Under the pieces are notes generated by a model. It was given only the letters and a program-made list of their open reading frames with translations. It was not told the origin of the DNA and did not search any database. Positions 32,724 through 40,416 of a DNA stretch of 64,000 bases are shown here, piece after piece; the stretch's first letter is position 1, and each line of letters starts with the position of its first letter. The DNA comes from Leifsonia sp. Root1293 (GTDB taxonomy: Bacteria > Actinomycetota > Actinomycetes > Actinomycetales > Microbacteriaceae). The stretch spans positions 785,630 through 849,629 of the forward strand of contig NZ_LMEH01000002.1 in NCBI RefSeq assembly GCF_001425325.1. Reading direction: 5' to 3'. The translations under genes were made by a program, and so were the position numbers.

Positions 32724-34108
32724 CGACGTTCAAGGAACGCCCGACCGGGCCCACGGATGCCGGGGGTTCCGATGCTTCTCCGAGTGCGACGGATGCGGCT
32801 GGCAGCGCGACCGGCAAGCCCGAGCCGACGGGGAGGTACACCCTCGCCGAGGTTCTCGAGATCCTCGCCGGCGGTCACCTGCCGCTGAGGTTCACCGCCT
32901 ACGACGGCAGTGCCGCCGGACCGGCGGATGCGCCGCTCGGGATCGAGCTGAAGACCCCGCGCGGCACGACCTACCTGGCGACGGGGCGTGGCGACCTGGG
33001 GCTCGGCCGCGCCTACATCGCCGGCGACCTCGAGATCCACGGAGTGCATCCGGGAGATCCGTACGACCTGCTTCGAGCGCTCGCGGACGACCTGGTGTTC
33101 AAGCTCCCGTCGCCGCGGGTGATGGCGCAGATCGTCAGGTCGATCGGCGTCGAGCACCTGCGCCCGATCGCTCCTCCTCCCCAGGAGGCCCCGCCGCGCT
33201 GGCGTCGAGTCGCCGAGGGCCTGCGCCACAGCAAGAGTCGTGATGCCGAGGCCATCCATCATCACTACGACGTCTCCAACACGTTCTACGAGTGGGTGCT
33301 CGGGCCGTCGATGACCTACACCTGCGCCTGTTACCCGAACCTCGACGCCTCGCTCGACGAGGCACAGGAGAACAAGTACCGGCTGGTGTTCGAGAAGCTG
33401 CGGCTGAAGCCGGGCGACAGGCTGCTCGACGTCGGATGCGGGTGGGGCGGGATGGTGCGCTACGCCGCTCGTCGCGGGGTGAGGGCGACGGGGGTGACGC
33501 TCTCGGAGGAGCAGACGACGTGGGCTCAACGGGCGATCGCCGATGAGGGCCTGGCCGACCTGGCCGAGGTGCGGTTCGGTGACTACCGCGACATCCGGGA
33601 GCACGGCTTCGACGCTGTGTCGTCGATCGGTCTGCTCGAGCACATCGGAGTGCGCAACTACGCGTCGTACTTCCGCTTCTTGCAGTCGCGGTTGCGCCCG
33701 GGCGGCCTGCTGCTGAACCACTGCATCACGCGCCCCGAGAACACTCACGCGGCGTCGACGCGGGGTTTCATCGATCGCTACGTCTTCCCGGACGGAGAAC
33801 TCACCGGCTCGGGACGCATCATCACCGAGGCTCAGGATGCCGGTCTCGAAGTGCTGCACGAGGAGAACCTGCGACAGCACTACGGACTCACGCTGCGCGA
33901 CTGGTGCGCCAACCTGGTCGAGCACTGGGACGAGGCCGTGGCCGAGGTCGGGCTGCCGACCGCGAAGGTCTGGGGACTGTACATGGCGGGGTCCCGGCTG
34001 GCGTTCGAGGTCGGCGGCATCCAGCTGCACCAGGTGCTCGCCACCCGGCCGGACCCCCACGCCGGTGTCGGTGGAGGGTTGCCGCTGCGGCCATGGTGGA
34101 CCGCCTAG
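32720..34108 (+). CDS. tmsB: SAM-dependent methyltransferase, TmsB/CFA-synthase family
   Basis: 462 residues. The cyclopropane-fatty-acid-synthase family fold is clear: AIHHHYDVSNTFYEWVLGPS, MTYTCACYPNLDASLDEAQE, the SAM site RLLDVGCGWGGMVRYAARRG, TGVTLSEEQTTWAQ and GLLEHIGVRNYASYFRFL. Partnered with an FAD oxidase, this matches BfaB/TmsB, which methylates oleoyl chains in membrane lipids to 10-methylene-stearate. A 120-residue N-terminal domain (LAEVLEILAGGHLPLRFTAY) is typical of this branch. Membrane-lipid branching is the inferred role. Confidence 0.77.
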   Translation: MTTFKERPTGPTDAGGSDASPSATDAAGSATGKPEPTGRYTLAEVLEILAGGHLPLRFTAYDGSAAGPADAPLGIELKTPRGTTYLATGRGDLGLGRAYIAGDLEIHGVHPGDPYDLLRALADDLVFKLPSPRVMAQIVRSIGVEHLRPIAPPPQEAPPRWRRVAEGLRHSKSRDAEAIHHHYDVSNTFYEWVLGPSMTYTCACYPNLDASLDEAQENKYRLVFEKLRLKPGDRLLDVGCGWGGMVRYAARRGVRATGVTLSEEQTTWAQRAIADEGLADLAEVRFGDYRDIREHGFDAVSSIGLLEHIGVRNYASYFRFLQSRLRPGGLLLNHCITRPENTHAASTRGFIDRYVFPDGELTGSGRIITEAQDAGLEVLHEENLRQHYGLTLRDWCANLVEHWDEAVAEVGLPTAKVWGLYMAGSRLAFEVGGIQLHQVLATRPDPHAGVGGGLPLRPWWTA

Positions 34109-34181
34109 CCATCGCGACTGATAGCTTCAGCGACAGGAGTGGTGCTGCTCGGCGCCGGTCCTTCGACGGAGGGATTCCCCG

Positions 34182-34943
34182 ATGAAGGTCGTGGCCGTGT
34201 ACAGCACCAAGGGCGGCGTCGGCAAGACGACGGCGGCCGTCAACCTGGCCGCCGAGGCGTCGGCCCACTACAGGGTGCTGCTGTGGGATCTCGACCCGCA
34301 GGGCGCAGCCACCTTCCTGCTGCAGGTGAAGCCGAAGCTGAAGGGCGGCATCGACGCCCTCGTCGCCGGAGACAGCAAGGTGAAGAACGCCATCCGTTCG
34401 ACGAGCATCCGCACCCTCGACGTTCTTCCCGCCGATGCCGGCTACCGCGACCTCGACCTGGTGCTCGACCACGCGAAGAAGTCGCAGCAGCGGATTGCGA
34501 AGATCCTCGAGCACATCGAGGACGACTACGACGTCGTGGTGCTGGACTGCCCGCCCGGTGCCGCCGTGGTCGCGGAGAACGCCATCTTCTCGGCCGACGT
34601 GGTCGTGGTTCCGCTGGTGCCGTCGCCGCTCGCGATGCGCTCCCTCGAGCAGGTCACCGGGTTCGTCGCCGAGTCGGTGTCGAAGGCGCGCATCCTGACG
34701 TTCTTCTCGATGGTCGACCGCCGCAAGACCCAGCACCGGGACACCGTGCTCAATCTGCCCGCCAGCAGCAAGGCCGTGACCGACATCGTCGTGCCGGCCA
34801 CCGTGGTCATCGAGCGGATGGGCACGCTGCGGGCCCCGGTGTCGAGCTATGCGCCCACCTCGGAGGCCGCCCGCTCGTTCGGCGAGCTGTGGACGCGGGT
34901 GGCGGCGACCATGAAGCTGAAGCCGCGCAAGCGCAAGCGCTGA
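34182..34943 (+). CDS. ParA/MinD-like P-loop ATPase
   Basis: 253 residues. The deviant Walker A KGGVGKTT (YSTKGGVGKTTAAVNLAAEA), LLWDLDPQGAATFLL and VVVLDCPPGAAVVAENAIFS are characteristic of ParA/Soj ATPases that segregate or position cargo. No parB or centromere-like repeats lie nearby, so it is an orphan ParA, not the chromosomal segregation protein. The ATG follows GGAGGGA at good spacing. The lysine/arginine-rich tail (KLKPRKRKR) could bind DNA non-specifically. Confidence 0.87.
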   Translation: MKVVAVYSTKGGVGKTTAAVNLAAEASAHYRVLLWDLDPQGAATFLLQVKPKLKGGIDALVAGDSKVKNAIRSTSIRTLDVLPADAGYRDLDLVLDHAKKSQQRIAKILEHIEDDYDVVVLDCPPGAAVVAENAIFSADVVVVPLVPSPLAMRSLEQVTGFVAESVSKARILTFFSMVDRRKTQHRDTVLNLPASSKAVTDIVVPATVVIERMGTLRAPVSSYAPTSEAARSFGELWTRVAATMKLKPRKRKR

Positions 34944-34993
34944 GGCATCAACGGGTGGAGTTCGCTCGGGTGGGCCGACGCCGAGCTCGGCGA

Positions 34994-34999
34994 TAGGCT
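34994..34999 (+). promoter_or_regulatory. -10 box TAGGCT, leaderless GTG start of MarR
   Basis: TAGGCT ends six bases before the GTG at 35006; identical box and spacing precede the Nudix gene at 43926. Confidence 0.5.
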
Positions 35000-35005
35000 C
35001 CCAAC

Positions 35006-35497
35006 GTGAGTGAGCCCGACGACGAGGTCGACCTGATCATCGATGCGTGGTCTCGTCGACTGCCCGATGTGGACCTGACGCCGCTCGACGTCATGTCGCG
35101 GTTGCGGCGCGTGTCGAAGAAGCTGAGTGTGCTGCGTGCCGACGCCTTCAGCGGCGCCGGCCTGGCCGCCTGGGAGTTCGACGTGCTCGCCGCACTGGGG
35201 CGAGCGGATGCTCCCCACGAGCTCAGCCCTGCCCAGTTGATCGAGGCGACCATGATCGGCAGCGCCGCGATGACGAACAGGCTCGACAACCTGTCGCGCC
35301 GCGGGCTGGTCGATCGACGGCCGCATCCGCGGGACGGACGCAGCGTGCTCGTGCGGTTGACGGCGGATGGCGCCTCACGCGTCGACTACGCCATGCGCAC
35401 TCTCGCTCAGCGGGAGGCGGAGGAGTTGAGCGGGCTGAGCCAGGAGGAGCAGGCGACCCTCGCCGCGCTGCTGCGCAAGATGGCGAAGCCGGAGTAG
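35006..35497 (+). CDS. MarR family transcriptional regulator
   Basis: 163 residues. Winged helix at about residues 55-125 (AWEFDVLAALGRADAPHELS, LIEATMIGSAAMTNRLDNLS, RRGLVDRRPHPRDGRSVLVR) with the usual MarR wing arginines. Converges on the cupin gene, ten bases apart, so the pair does not share a promoter. Target unknown. The start is a leaderless GTG. Confidence 0.85.
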   Translation: MSEPDDEVDLIIDAWSRRLPDVDLTPLDVMSRLRRVSKKLSVLRADAFSGAGLAAWEFDVLAALGRADAPHELSPAQLIEATMIGSAAMTNRLDNLSRRGLVDRRPHPRDGRSVLVRLTADGASRVDYAMRTLAQREAEELSGLSQEEQATLAALLRKMAKPE

Positions 35498-35507
35498 TCG
35501 CCGGGAG

Positions 35508-35942
35508 TCATTCCCAGGGCGACGGGCGATCGTTGTCCCTCGTGCTGTCGTCGGGGAAGTGGGGCAGCTCGGTGCCCCCGGCGCGGATGCACAGCCAGCG
35601 CAGCTGCTCCGGTGAGTCTGGCACGCAGCGCCACGTGCGCCACACGCCCTGGCCGACGCGCACGACCGTGCCCGGGCCGACGTCGACGATCTCGTCGTCG
35701 ATGCCCATCTGCCCGCGGCCCGCGAGGAAGACGTAGGCCTCCTCGATGCTGGAGTGCGCGTGCCAGTACCCCGCCTCCTCGCCAGGCTCGAACGCGTTGG
35801 CCGTCATGCCGATGAACTGCATGGTGAGCTCGTGGTCGACGACCCGCCGGCCCTCGCGCGAGCTCTCGGGGCGGAATCCGCCGAAGTGCTCGCGCCAGTC
35901 GTCAAGGCCGCCGAGTTCCACGATGTCGTAGTTGTCGCTCAT
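35508..35942 (-). CDS. cupin domain-containing protein
   Basis: 144 residues, single cupin barrel: AFEPGEEAGYWHAHSSIEEA, YVFLAGRGQMGIDDEIVDVG and PGTVVRVGQGVWRTWRCVPD carry the two cupin motifs with metal-ligand-like His-His-Glu (WHAHSSIEE). Function not deducible. Start fixed by TACGAT six bases before the ATG (leaderless). Confidence 0.82.
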   Translation of the reverse strand: MSDNYDIVELGGLDDWREHFGGFRPESSREGRRVVDHELTMQFIGMTANAFEPGEEAGYWHAHSSIEEAYVFLAGRGQMGIDDEIVDVGPGTVVRVGQGVWRTWRCVPDSPEQLRWLCIRAGGTELPHFPDDSTRDNDRPSPWE

Positions 35943-35948
35943 GGGGTC

Positions 35949-35954
35949 ATCGTA
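35949..35954 (-). promoter_or_regulatory. -10 box TACGAT, leaderless start
   Basis: TACGAT ends six bases before the ATG at 35942 on the minus strand. Confidence 0.5.
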
Positions 35955-36018
35955 TTGCGGGCGGTCGGCAGAGGTGCGGTCGCACGGATGCGGTCGGGTG
36001 GGGCGGGGCGGAGGGTGG

Positions 36019-36059
36019 GCGCTTCGGCCGCGGACTGCGTCCGGGCCTCAGCGAGCGGG
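36019..36059 (+). repeat. R2 intergenic repeat
   Basis: GGCGCTTCGGCCGCGGACTG, then CGTCCGGGCCTCAGCGAGCG; hairpin CGGAC-TGC-GTCCG. Confidence 0.8.
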
Positions 36060-36085
36060 TGGAGGGGTGGGGTGGGTGGGTGGGT

Positions 36086-36129
36086 GGTTTCGATACGCGT
36101 CGACTTCGTCGGCGCTACTCAACCAGCGG
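36086..36129 (+). repeat. R1 intergenic repeat giving the 3' end of the GH67-like gene
   Basis: GGTTTCGATACGCGTCG at the left, GCTACTCAACCAGCGG at the right. Read on the minus strand, the right end encodes PLVE and the stop of the GH67-like protein. Confidence 0.8.
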
Positions 36130-39100
36130 GCGGACCGAGGGTGGCTGTGCGCGGCGCCAGCGCCACGCCAGCAGCGCTCCGACCACCAGGAGCAGGGCGC
36201 CGAAGGCCGCGGCATACCAAGGCGTCGACGCCGGGATCTCGAGGTAGACCGTGAGCCCGAGGATGCGCGAGAGTCCCCACGGCAGCAACGCCATCTGATC
36301 GTTCCAGGCCGTGAGCGCCTGTTCGAGCCCGACGACACCGAGGAAGCCGCCGAGCAGCACGAGCACGAGTCCGCTCGAGCCGAGCACCGCTCCCGTCGCC
36401 CGTCGAGCCCCGATCTGGCCGGCGAGCGTCCAGCCGACGGCCACGAGCACCCAGGCGAACAGCGCGAACGCCACGGTGATGTACACAGTGCGGGCGAGCG
36501 GGTCGGTCCAGAAGCCGAACCAGTAGAAGCCGGGCCCACGCACGGCCAGCACGCCGAGCAGCAGGACCACCCGCAGTGCGATGGCACCTCCGGCCGCGGC
36601 GATGATCGGCCAGGGCGACACCCTCCGCATCACCAGGGCGATGCCGGCTGCGAAGACGAGCCAGGCCGCGAGGGTGAAGAGCAGGTGCGTGGGAGCGAGG
36701 AACCAGGTGAGGATGCCGCGGCTGAGCACGAGAAGCACCGCCGGCACGACCACGAGCAGCACCTTGGAGAGTCGGGACAGTCCGGCCACGGCATCCGTCG
36801 CCCGCCACGGCCGCGTTCCGGCGAGCCAGAGCGCGCGTGCTGCAGCGGCTCCGGGCCAGCGGGAGAAGGGAGTTCGAGCGGCGAAGATGCCGAGGACGAG
36901 CCAGAGTCCGAGGAGCACCAGGAGCACTCGCGCCAGCCAGGCCATCGGCAGGTCGAGGGTTGCCCGCTCCATGCCGATGCGTGCCGCGGTGAGATTGTAG
37001 GCGGGCAGGTCGACGTCTCCGCCGTAGGTCTGCTCGTGCACGGAGGCGAAGCCCTCGAACGCCGTCTTCGCGGCGGCCCAGTCGCTGTAGGCGGCATCCG
37101 ACCCGGTGTCGAGCCACTGCGCGTGACGCAGCACCATGGTGCGATACGAACCCAGAGTCTGGAACAAGTTGACCTGGTAATCGAGGGTCGCGACGAAGTG
37201 CTCGCGCAGGGCGTCGTCGCGCCAGGCACCGGCATCCGTCGCCGCGATCGCGTCTCGCATCGACTTCGCGGTCTCGACCGCCGTCTCGCCGTCGGCGATG
37301 GCCCGCTCGAGCTCGGGCTTGCTCACGTGGTAGATCACGTCGAGCACGGCGCTGTCGCCGGTGACGATGTCCCACTCGAAGATCCACATCATGGGCGGCG
37401 GCTCGAGCCCGAGGGCGCGCACGCGCTGGCTGGCGAACGGCCCGATGTAGAGTCCGCCGGTCACGGCGGCGCGGGAGTCGGCCATCGCGGCGCCGATGGC
37501 CTCCACCGTGGCTGGGTCGTCCGAGAACCACTGGCGGATCCAGTCAGCCGTGAGTTCGGACGGGTCGGCGCTCGGATCGCGCGCGAGCGTCACGGCGAGC
37601 TGGGTGTTCAGCTCGTAGAGCTGCCAGAAGCCCGCCTTCAGCTCGAGGGTCAAGGGTCCGGCGCGCCAGGGGCCGCCGTCCTGCGTCCACGTCCAGATGC
37701 CCTCGACGTTCGGGTTCGCCGCGATGAAGTGCTGCAGCGCCTGCTGGTAGAGCACGCCGAGGTCGTTCGGCAGCGCGCCGTAGTCCTCGAACTCGCGCCG
37801 GCTCTGGAACTCGACGATGCGCCGTTGCGTTCCGGACTCGAGCGTGGTGTTCAGCGGCAGGTAGCTGTAGAAGTCGCCGAGCGTGTACTTCGTCGAGACG
37901 ACCAGCGCTGGAGAATCGATGCCGTCGAGCACCTCGGCGTACGACGCCGGGTCGATGTGCATGTCGCCGACGGCGCCGACGCCCACGCTCCACGACCTGA
38001 AGATCACCTCGCGGCCCGACGCCTCCGCCTGATCGCTGAAGGTGGTGAGCATCGCGCGAACGGATGCCACCGAGGTGACGGCGAGCTCGGAGTAGTAGTC
38101 CCAGCCGGGCAGGTCGTAGACCCGGCCGGCCTCGCCGATGCGCACGACGACGCCGTCGACGGAGGGCAACGCATCGTAGAGCTCGTCGAGCCCCGCTCGA
38201 TAGACGTCCCAGAAGGCCGGGTCGTCGGTGGCGAGCCCGCCGAAGGTGCGGTCGAAGTACTCCTGCAGCGGCGTCGTCAGCGCCAGCATGTCGGTGCGGA
38301 AGTAGACCTTCATGCCGAGCTCGTGCGCGTAGTCGAGGAGCGGGCCGAAGGCCGCGCGCATGGCCTCGGCGCGGGCGCGATGCGGATCGTCGGCCGCGTA
38401 CACCTCGGTGCCGTCGCCGACGGCGTCGAAGGTGACGTACTCGATGAAGCCGGGAACGGCGATGGCGTTGTAGCCGAGGGCGAGGGTGTGTCGCACGTAC
38501 TCCTCGAACTCCGTCGTCGCCGTGGCGAGTGCGGCGTCGTCGATGTAGGGCGCGTCGGCCAGGATGACGTCCTTGAAGGCGTTCGAGTTGTGCGAGTAGT
38601 CGGTGCCCGCCGCGTAGGCCTCGGCATCCGGTTGCACCCCGACGGCTCCGAGGTCGACCATGCGGAAGGGCAGCGTCGACTCGACGGTGGTTCCGAGGTT
38701 CTCGGTCACCGGGCGTCCGGCCCGTACGGCCGACGCGAGGTCGTAGACGCCTAGGACGGCACCGCTGCGCGAGGCGGCCGAGATGCGCAGTGCGCCGGGA
38801 GTGCCCGAGACAGAGTAGCTCTCGCCGGGTGCATCAGCACTGTCGAAGCTGACTGCGAGCGTCGAGGTTCCCGAGGTGGCGCCGGCGTCGGCGACGGCAT
38901 CGCGCAGTTCGTCGAGGGCGGTGTCGATGCGCAGGTCGTCGGGAGCGTCGATGCTGGTGAACTCGGGTGGCAGCACCACGGCGGATGCCGGGGCGACGCT
39001 GAGCTTCTCGACGGGGATGCCCACCGAGGGCTCGCTCTGCAGGCCGAGTGCATCGGACACCTGGGAGGCGACGCCGGCGCCGAGGGAGAGGAGCGCGAGG

Positions 39101-39144
39101 GAGACGCCGATGAGCGTCAAACGTCGCCGCAGTGCGAGTTTCAC
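36115..39144 (-). CDS. large GH67-like glycosidase with multi-span membrane tail
   Basis: 1009 residues. After an N-terminal signal segment, residues about 45-150 resemble the alpha/beta accessory domain of GH67/GH20 enzymes (SYSVSGTPGALRISAASRSG). The central part resembles a GH67 alpha-glucuronidase barrel: LPFRMVDLGAVGV, a probable acid in DGVVVRIGEAGRVYDLPGWD, RIVEFQSRREFEDYGALPND and ANPNVEGIWTWTQDGGPW. From about residue 740 there are seven or so membrane spans. An enzyme displayed outside the cell on a polytopic membrane domain is inferred; the substrate is unknown. Leaderless GTG start; last residues come from R1. Confidence 0.7.
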   Translation of the reverse strand: MKLALRRRLTLIGVSLALLSLGAGVASQVSDALGLQSEPSVGIPVEKLSVAPASAVVLPPEFTSIDAPDDLRIDTALDELRDAVADAGATSGTSTLAVSFDSADAPGESYSVSGTPGALRISAASRSGAVLGVYDLASAVRAGRPVTENLGTTVESTLPFRMVDLGAVGVQPDAEAYAAGTDYSHNSNAFKDVILADAPYIDDAALATATTEFEEYVRHTLALGYNAIAVPGFIEYVTFDAVGDGTEVYAADDPHRARAEAMRAAFGPLLDYAHELGMKVYFRTDMLALTTPLQEYFDRTFGGLATDDPAFWDVYRAGLDELYDALPSVDGVVVRIGEAGRVYDLPGWDYYSELAVTSVASVRAMLTTFSDQAEASGREVIFRSWSVGVGAVGDMHIDPASYAEVLDGIDSPALVVSTKYTLGDFYSYLPLNTTLESGTQRRIVEFQSRREFEDYGALPNDLGVLYQQALQHFIAANPNVEGIWTWTQDGGPWRAGPLTLELKAGFWQLYELNTQLAVTLARDPSADPSELTADWIRQWFSDDPATVEAIGAAMADSRAAVTGGLYIGPFASQRVRALGLEPPPMMWIFEWDIVTGDSAVLDVIYHVSKPELERAIADGETAVETAKSMRDAIAATDAGAWRDDALREHFVATLDYQVNLFQTLGSYRTMVLRHAQWLDTGSDAAYSDWAAAKTAFEGFASVHEQTYGGDVDLPAYNLTAARIGMERATLDLPMAWLARVLLVLLGLWLVLGIFAARTPFSRWPGAAAARALWLAGTRPWRATDAVAGLSRLSKVLLVVVPAVLLVLSRGILTWFLAPTHLLFTLAAWLVFAAGIALVMRRVSPWPIIAAAGGAIALRVVLLLGVLAVRGPGFYWFGFWTDPLARTVYITVAFALFAWVLVAVGWTLAGQIGARRATGAVLGSSGLVLVLLGGFLGVVGLEQALTAWNDQMALLPWGLSRILGLTVYLEIPASTPWYAAAFGALLLVVGALLAWRWRRAQPPSVRPLVE

Positions 39145-39150
39145 TGCGTC

Positions 39151-39156
39151 AGAGTA
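39151..39156 (-). promoter_or_regulatory. -10 box TACTCT, leaderless GTG start
   Basis: TACTCT ends six bases before the GTG at 39144 on the minus strand; same box as the WYL gene. Confidence 0.5.
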
Positions 39157-39209
39157 GCCCGGATCTCGGCGGTCGATTGACCGGGTGATGGTGTTGTCCC
39201 CTGCACTGG

Positions 39210-39310
39210 GTGCGCTTCGGCCGCCGACTGCGTCCGGGCCTCAGCGAGCGGGCGGGAAGGTGGGCCGGTGCGCTTCGGCCGCGGACTTCGTCGAGGCCTC
39301 AGCGAGCGGG
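39210..39310 (+). repeat. two R2 intergenic repeats in tandem
   Basis: Copies at 39210-39251 and 39269-39310, same orientation, the second with CGAGGCC in place of CGGGCC. Lie between the GH67-like start and the GH114-like stop. Confidence 0.8.
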
Positions 39311-39326
39311 GCGGGGCGGGGCGGGC

Positions 39327-40241
39327 TCAGCAGGACTTGTAGACGTAGTCCGGCTTGCCCTTCGCCACCACGTCGCGGTCGCGGAGGATCACCGAGATCC
39401 GGGTGCCCTGCTTGGCGCAGGCCGTCGTGTATGCCTTCAGCGGGTTGTCGGTGTACTCGATCTCGATCACGTTCCGGCCGAAGACATCCGTGTAGGCATC
39501 GCACTCGGTGTACATCTGGCATTCCTCGGCGATGGCGAAGTCGAAGCCGACGGTCTTTTTGCCCGCGATGCCGAGCTGCGGGGTGTTCTTCTGGGCGATG
39601 GCCAGGCCCTTGCCGTGGGCGTGCGTCGCCAGCAGCCTGGCCAGTGCCACGTTGTCGGCCTTCGTCAGCAGCTGCGTGCCTGCGCTCTTCGAGCGGGTCC
39701 ACGAGTCGAGGTTGTCGGGTTCGATGGCGTGGAATCCCTTCGCGGCGCATCCGTCGATCCAGGCGTTCATGATGGCCGCGATGCGCGTGCGCTTGGCGGC
39801 GGTGGACGTGTCGAGCAGGTACTCGTCCCACTCGGGATCGCCGACCTTCACGCCCTTGCTGTTGCGCAGGATGAGGTCGCTGTTGCGGCCGGACCAGGTC
39901 TTCGCGTCGTCGGGCTGGGTCTGGTACGCGTTCACGTAGCAGATGTTGTACTTTCCGGCCGCTGGCTTCGCCGTGCGATCGCGGTCGACGATCTTCACGG
40001 ATGCCGCGGGCGGGTAGACGCCGCCGATCTGGTAGTCGAAGCGCCCGTTGACCGGAGGCAGCGTGACCTTCTTGGCGGCGGCCGACGACGTGGCGGCGCT
40101 GGACGCGGCTGCTGCGCTCGACGCCGCTGCACTCGACGATTCGGTGCCGGCGTTCGCGGCGATGGCGACTCCGGTGACGGATGCCGCGACGACACCGACG
40201 GCGATCGCGGCGGCGAGGATCCTGCGGGAGAGCGTGCTCAT
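39327..40241 (-). CDS. secreted GH114-like (endo alpha-1,4-polygalactosaminidase family) protein
   Basis: 304 residues. A Sec signal peptide (AAAIAVGVVAASVTGVAIAA) and an Ala/Ser-rich linker of about 25 residues precede the domain. NGRFDYQIGGVYPPA, YNICYVNAYQTQPDDAKTW, GFHAIEPDNLDSWTRSKSAG and GFDFAIAEECQMYTECDAYT match the GH114/TM-1410-like family, with EPDN and AEE as likely catalytic carboxylates. Probably released outside the cell to cut a polysaccharide. Sits near the other extracellular glycosidase-like gene but with its own promoter region. Confidence 0.8.
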   Translation of the reverse strand: MSTLSRRILAAAIAVGVVAASVTGVAIAANAGTESSSAAASSAAAASSAATSSAAAKKVTLPPVNGRFDYQIGGVYPPAASVKIVDRDRTAKPAAGKYNICYVNAYQTQPDDAKTWSGRNSDLILRNSKGVKVGDPEWDEYLLDTSTAAKRTRIAAIMNAWIDGCAAKGFHAIEPDNLDSWTRSKSAGTQLLTKADNVALARLLATHAHGKGLAIAQKNTPQLGIAGKKTVGFDFAIAEECQMYTECDAYTDVFGRNVIEIEYTDNPLKAYTTACAKQGTRISVILRDRDVVAKGKPDYVYKSC

Positions 40242-40397
40242 GGAAGTTCCGATCTGCGGATGACCCGCCTCGAGCTGATCTCTGGCGTACGACCCGCGCG
40301 ATCGAGCCGATCGCCGGTAGGACCCTCCACGGATGCGCTCAGACTACAAGCGGCCCTCGTCGGTCGGCTGCTCAGAGTGCGAAGTGCGCAGTCGAGG

Positions 40398-40416
40398 TGA
40401 GTGGGCTGACCACTCA
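40398..40416 (-). terminator. hairpin at the 3' end of the ectB-like gene
   Basis: TGAGTGG and CCACTCA, perfect seven-base stem with a five-base loop; the ectB stop codon lies in it. No T tract on the minus-strand side, so termination efficiency is uncertain. Confidence 0.4.

Noticed and set aside
34182-34943. Chromosome partition locus near an origin
   Set aside because: The ParA-like gene has no parB, gidAB, rnpA or DnaA boxes nearby; it is an orphan ParA.
35932-38754. A 940-codon open frame on the plus strand
   Set aside because: It lies antisense to the GH67-like gene and its product is an Arg/Glu/Val-rich string without domains; a usual high-GC mirror frame.
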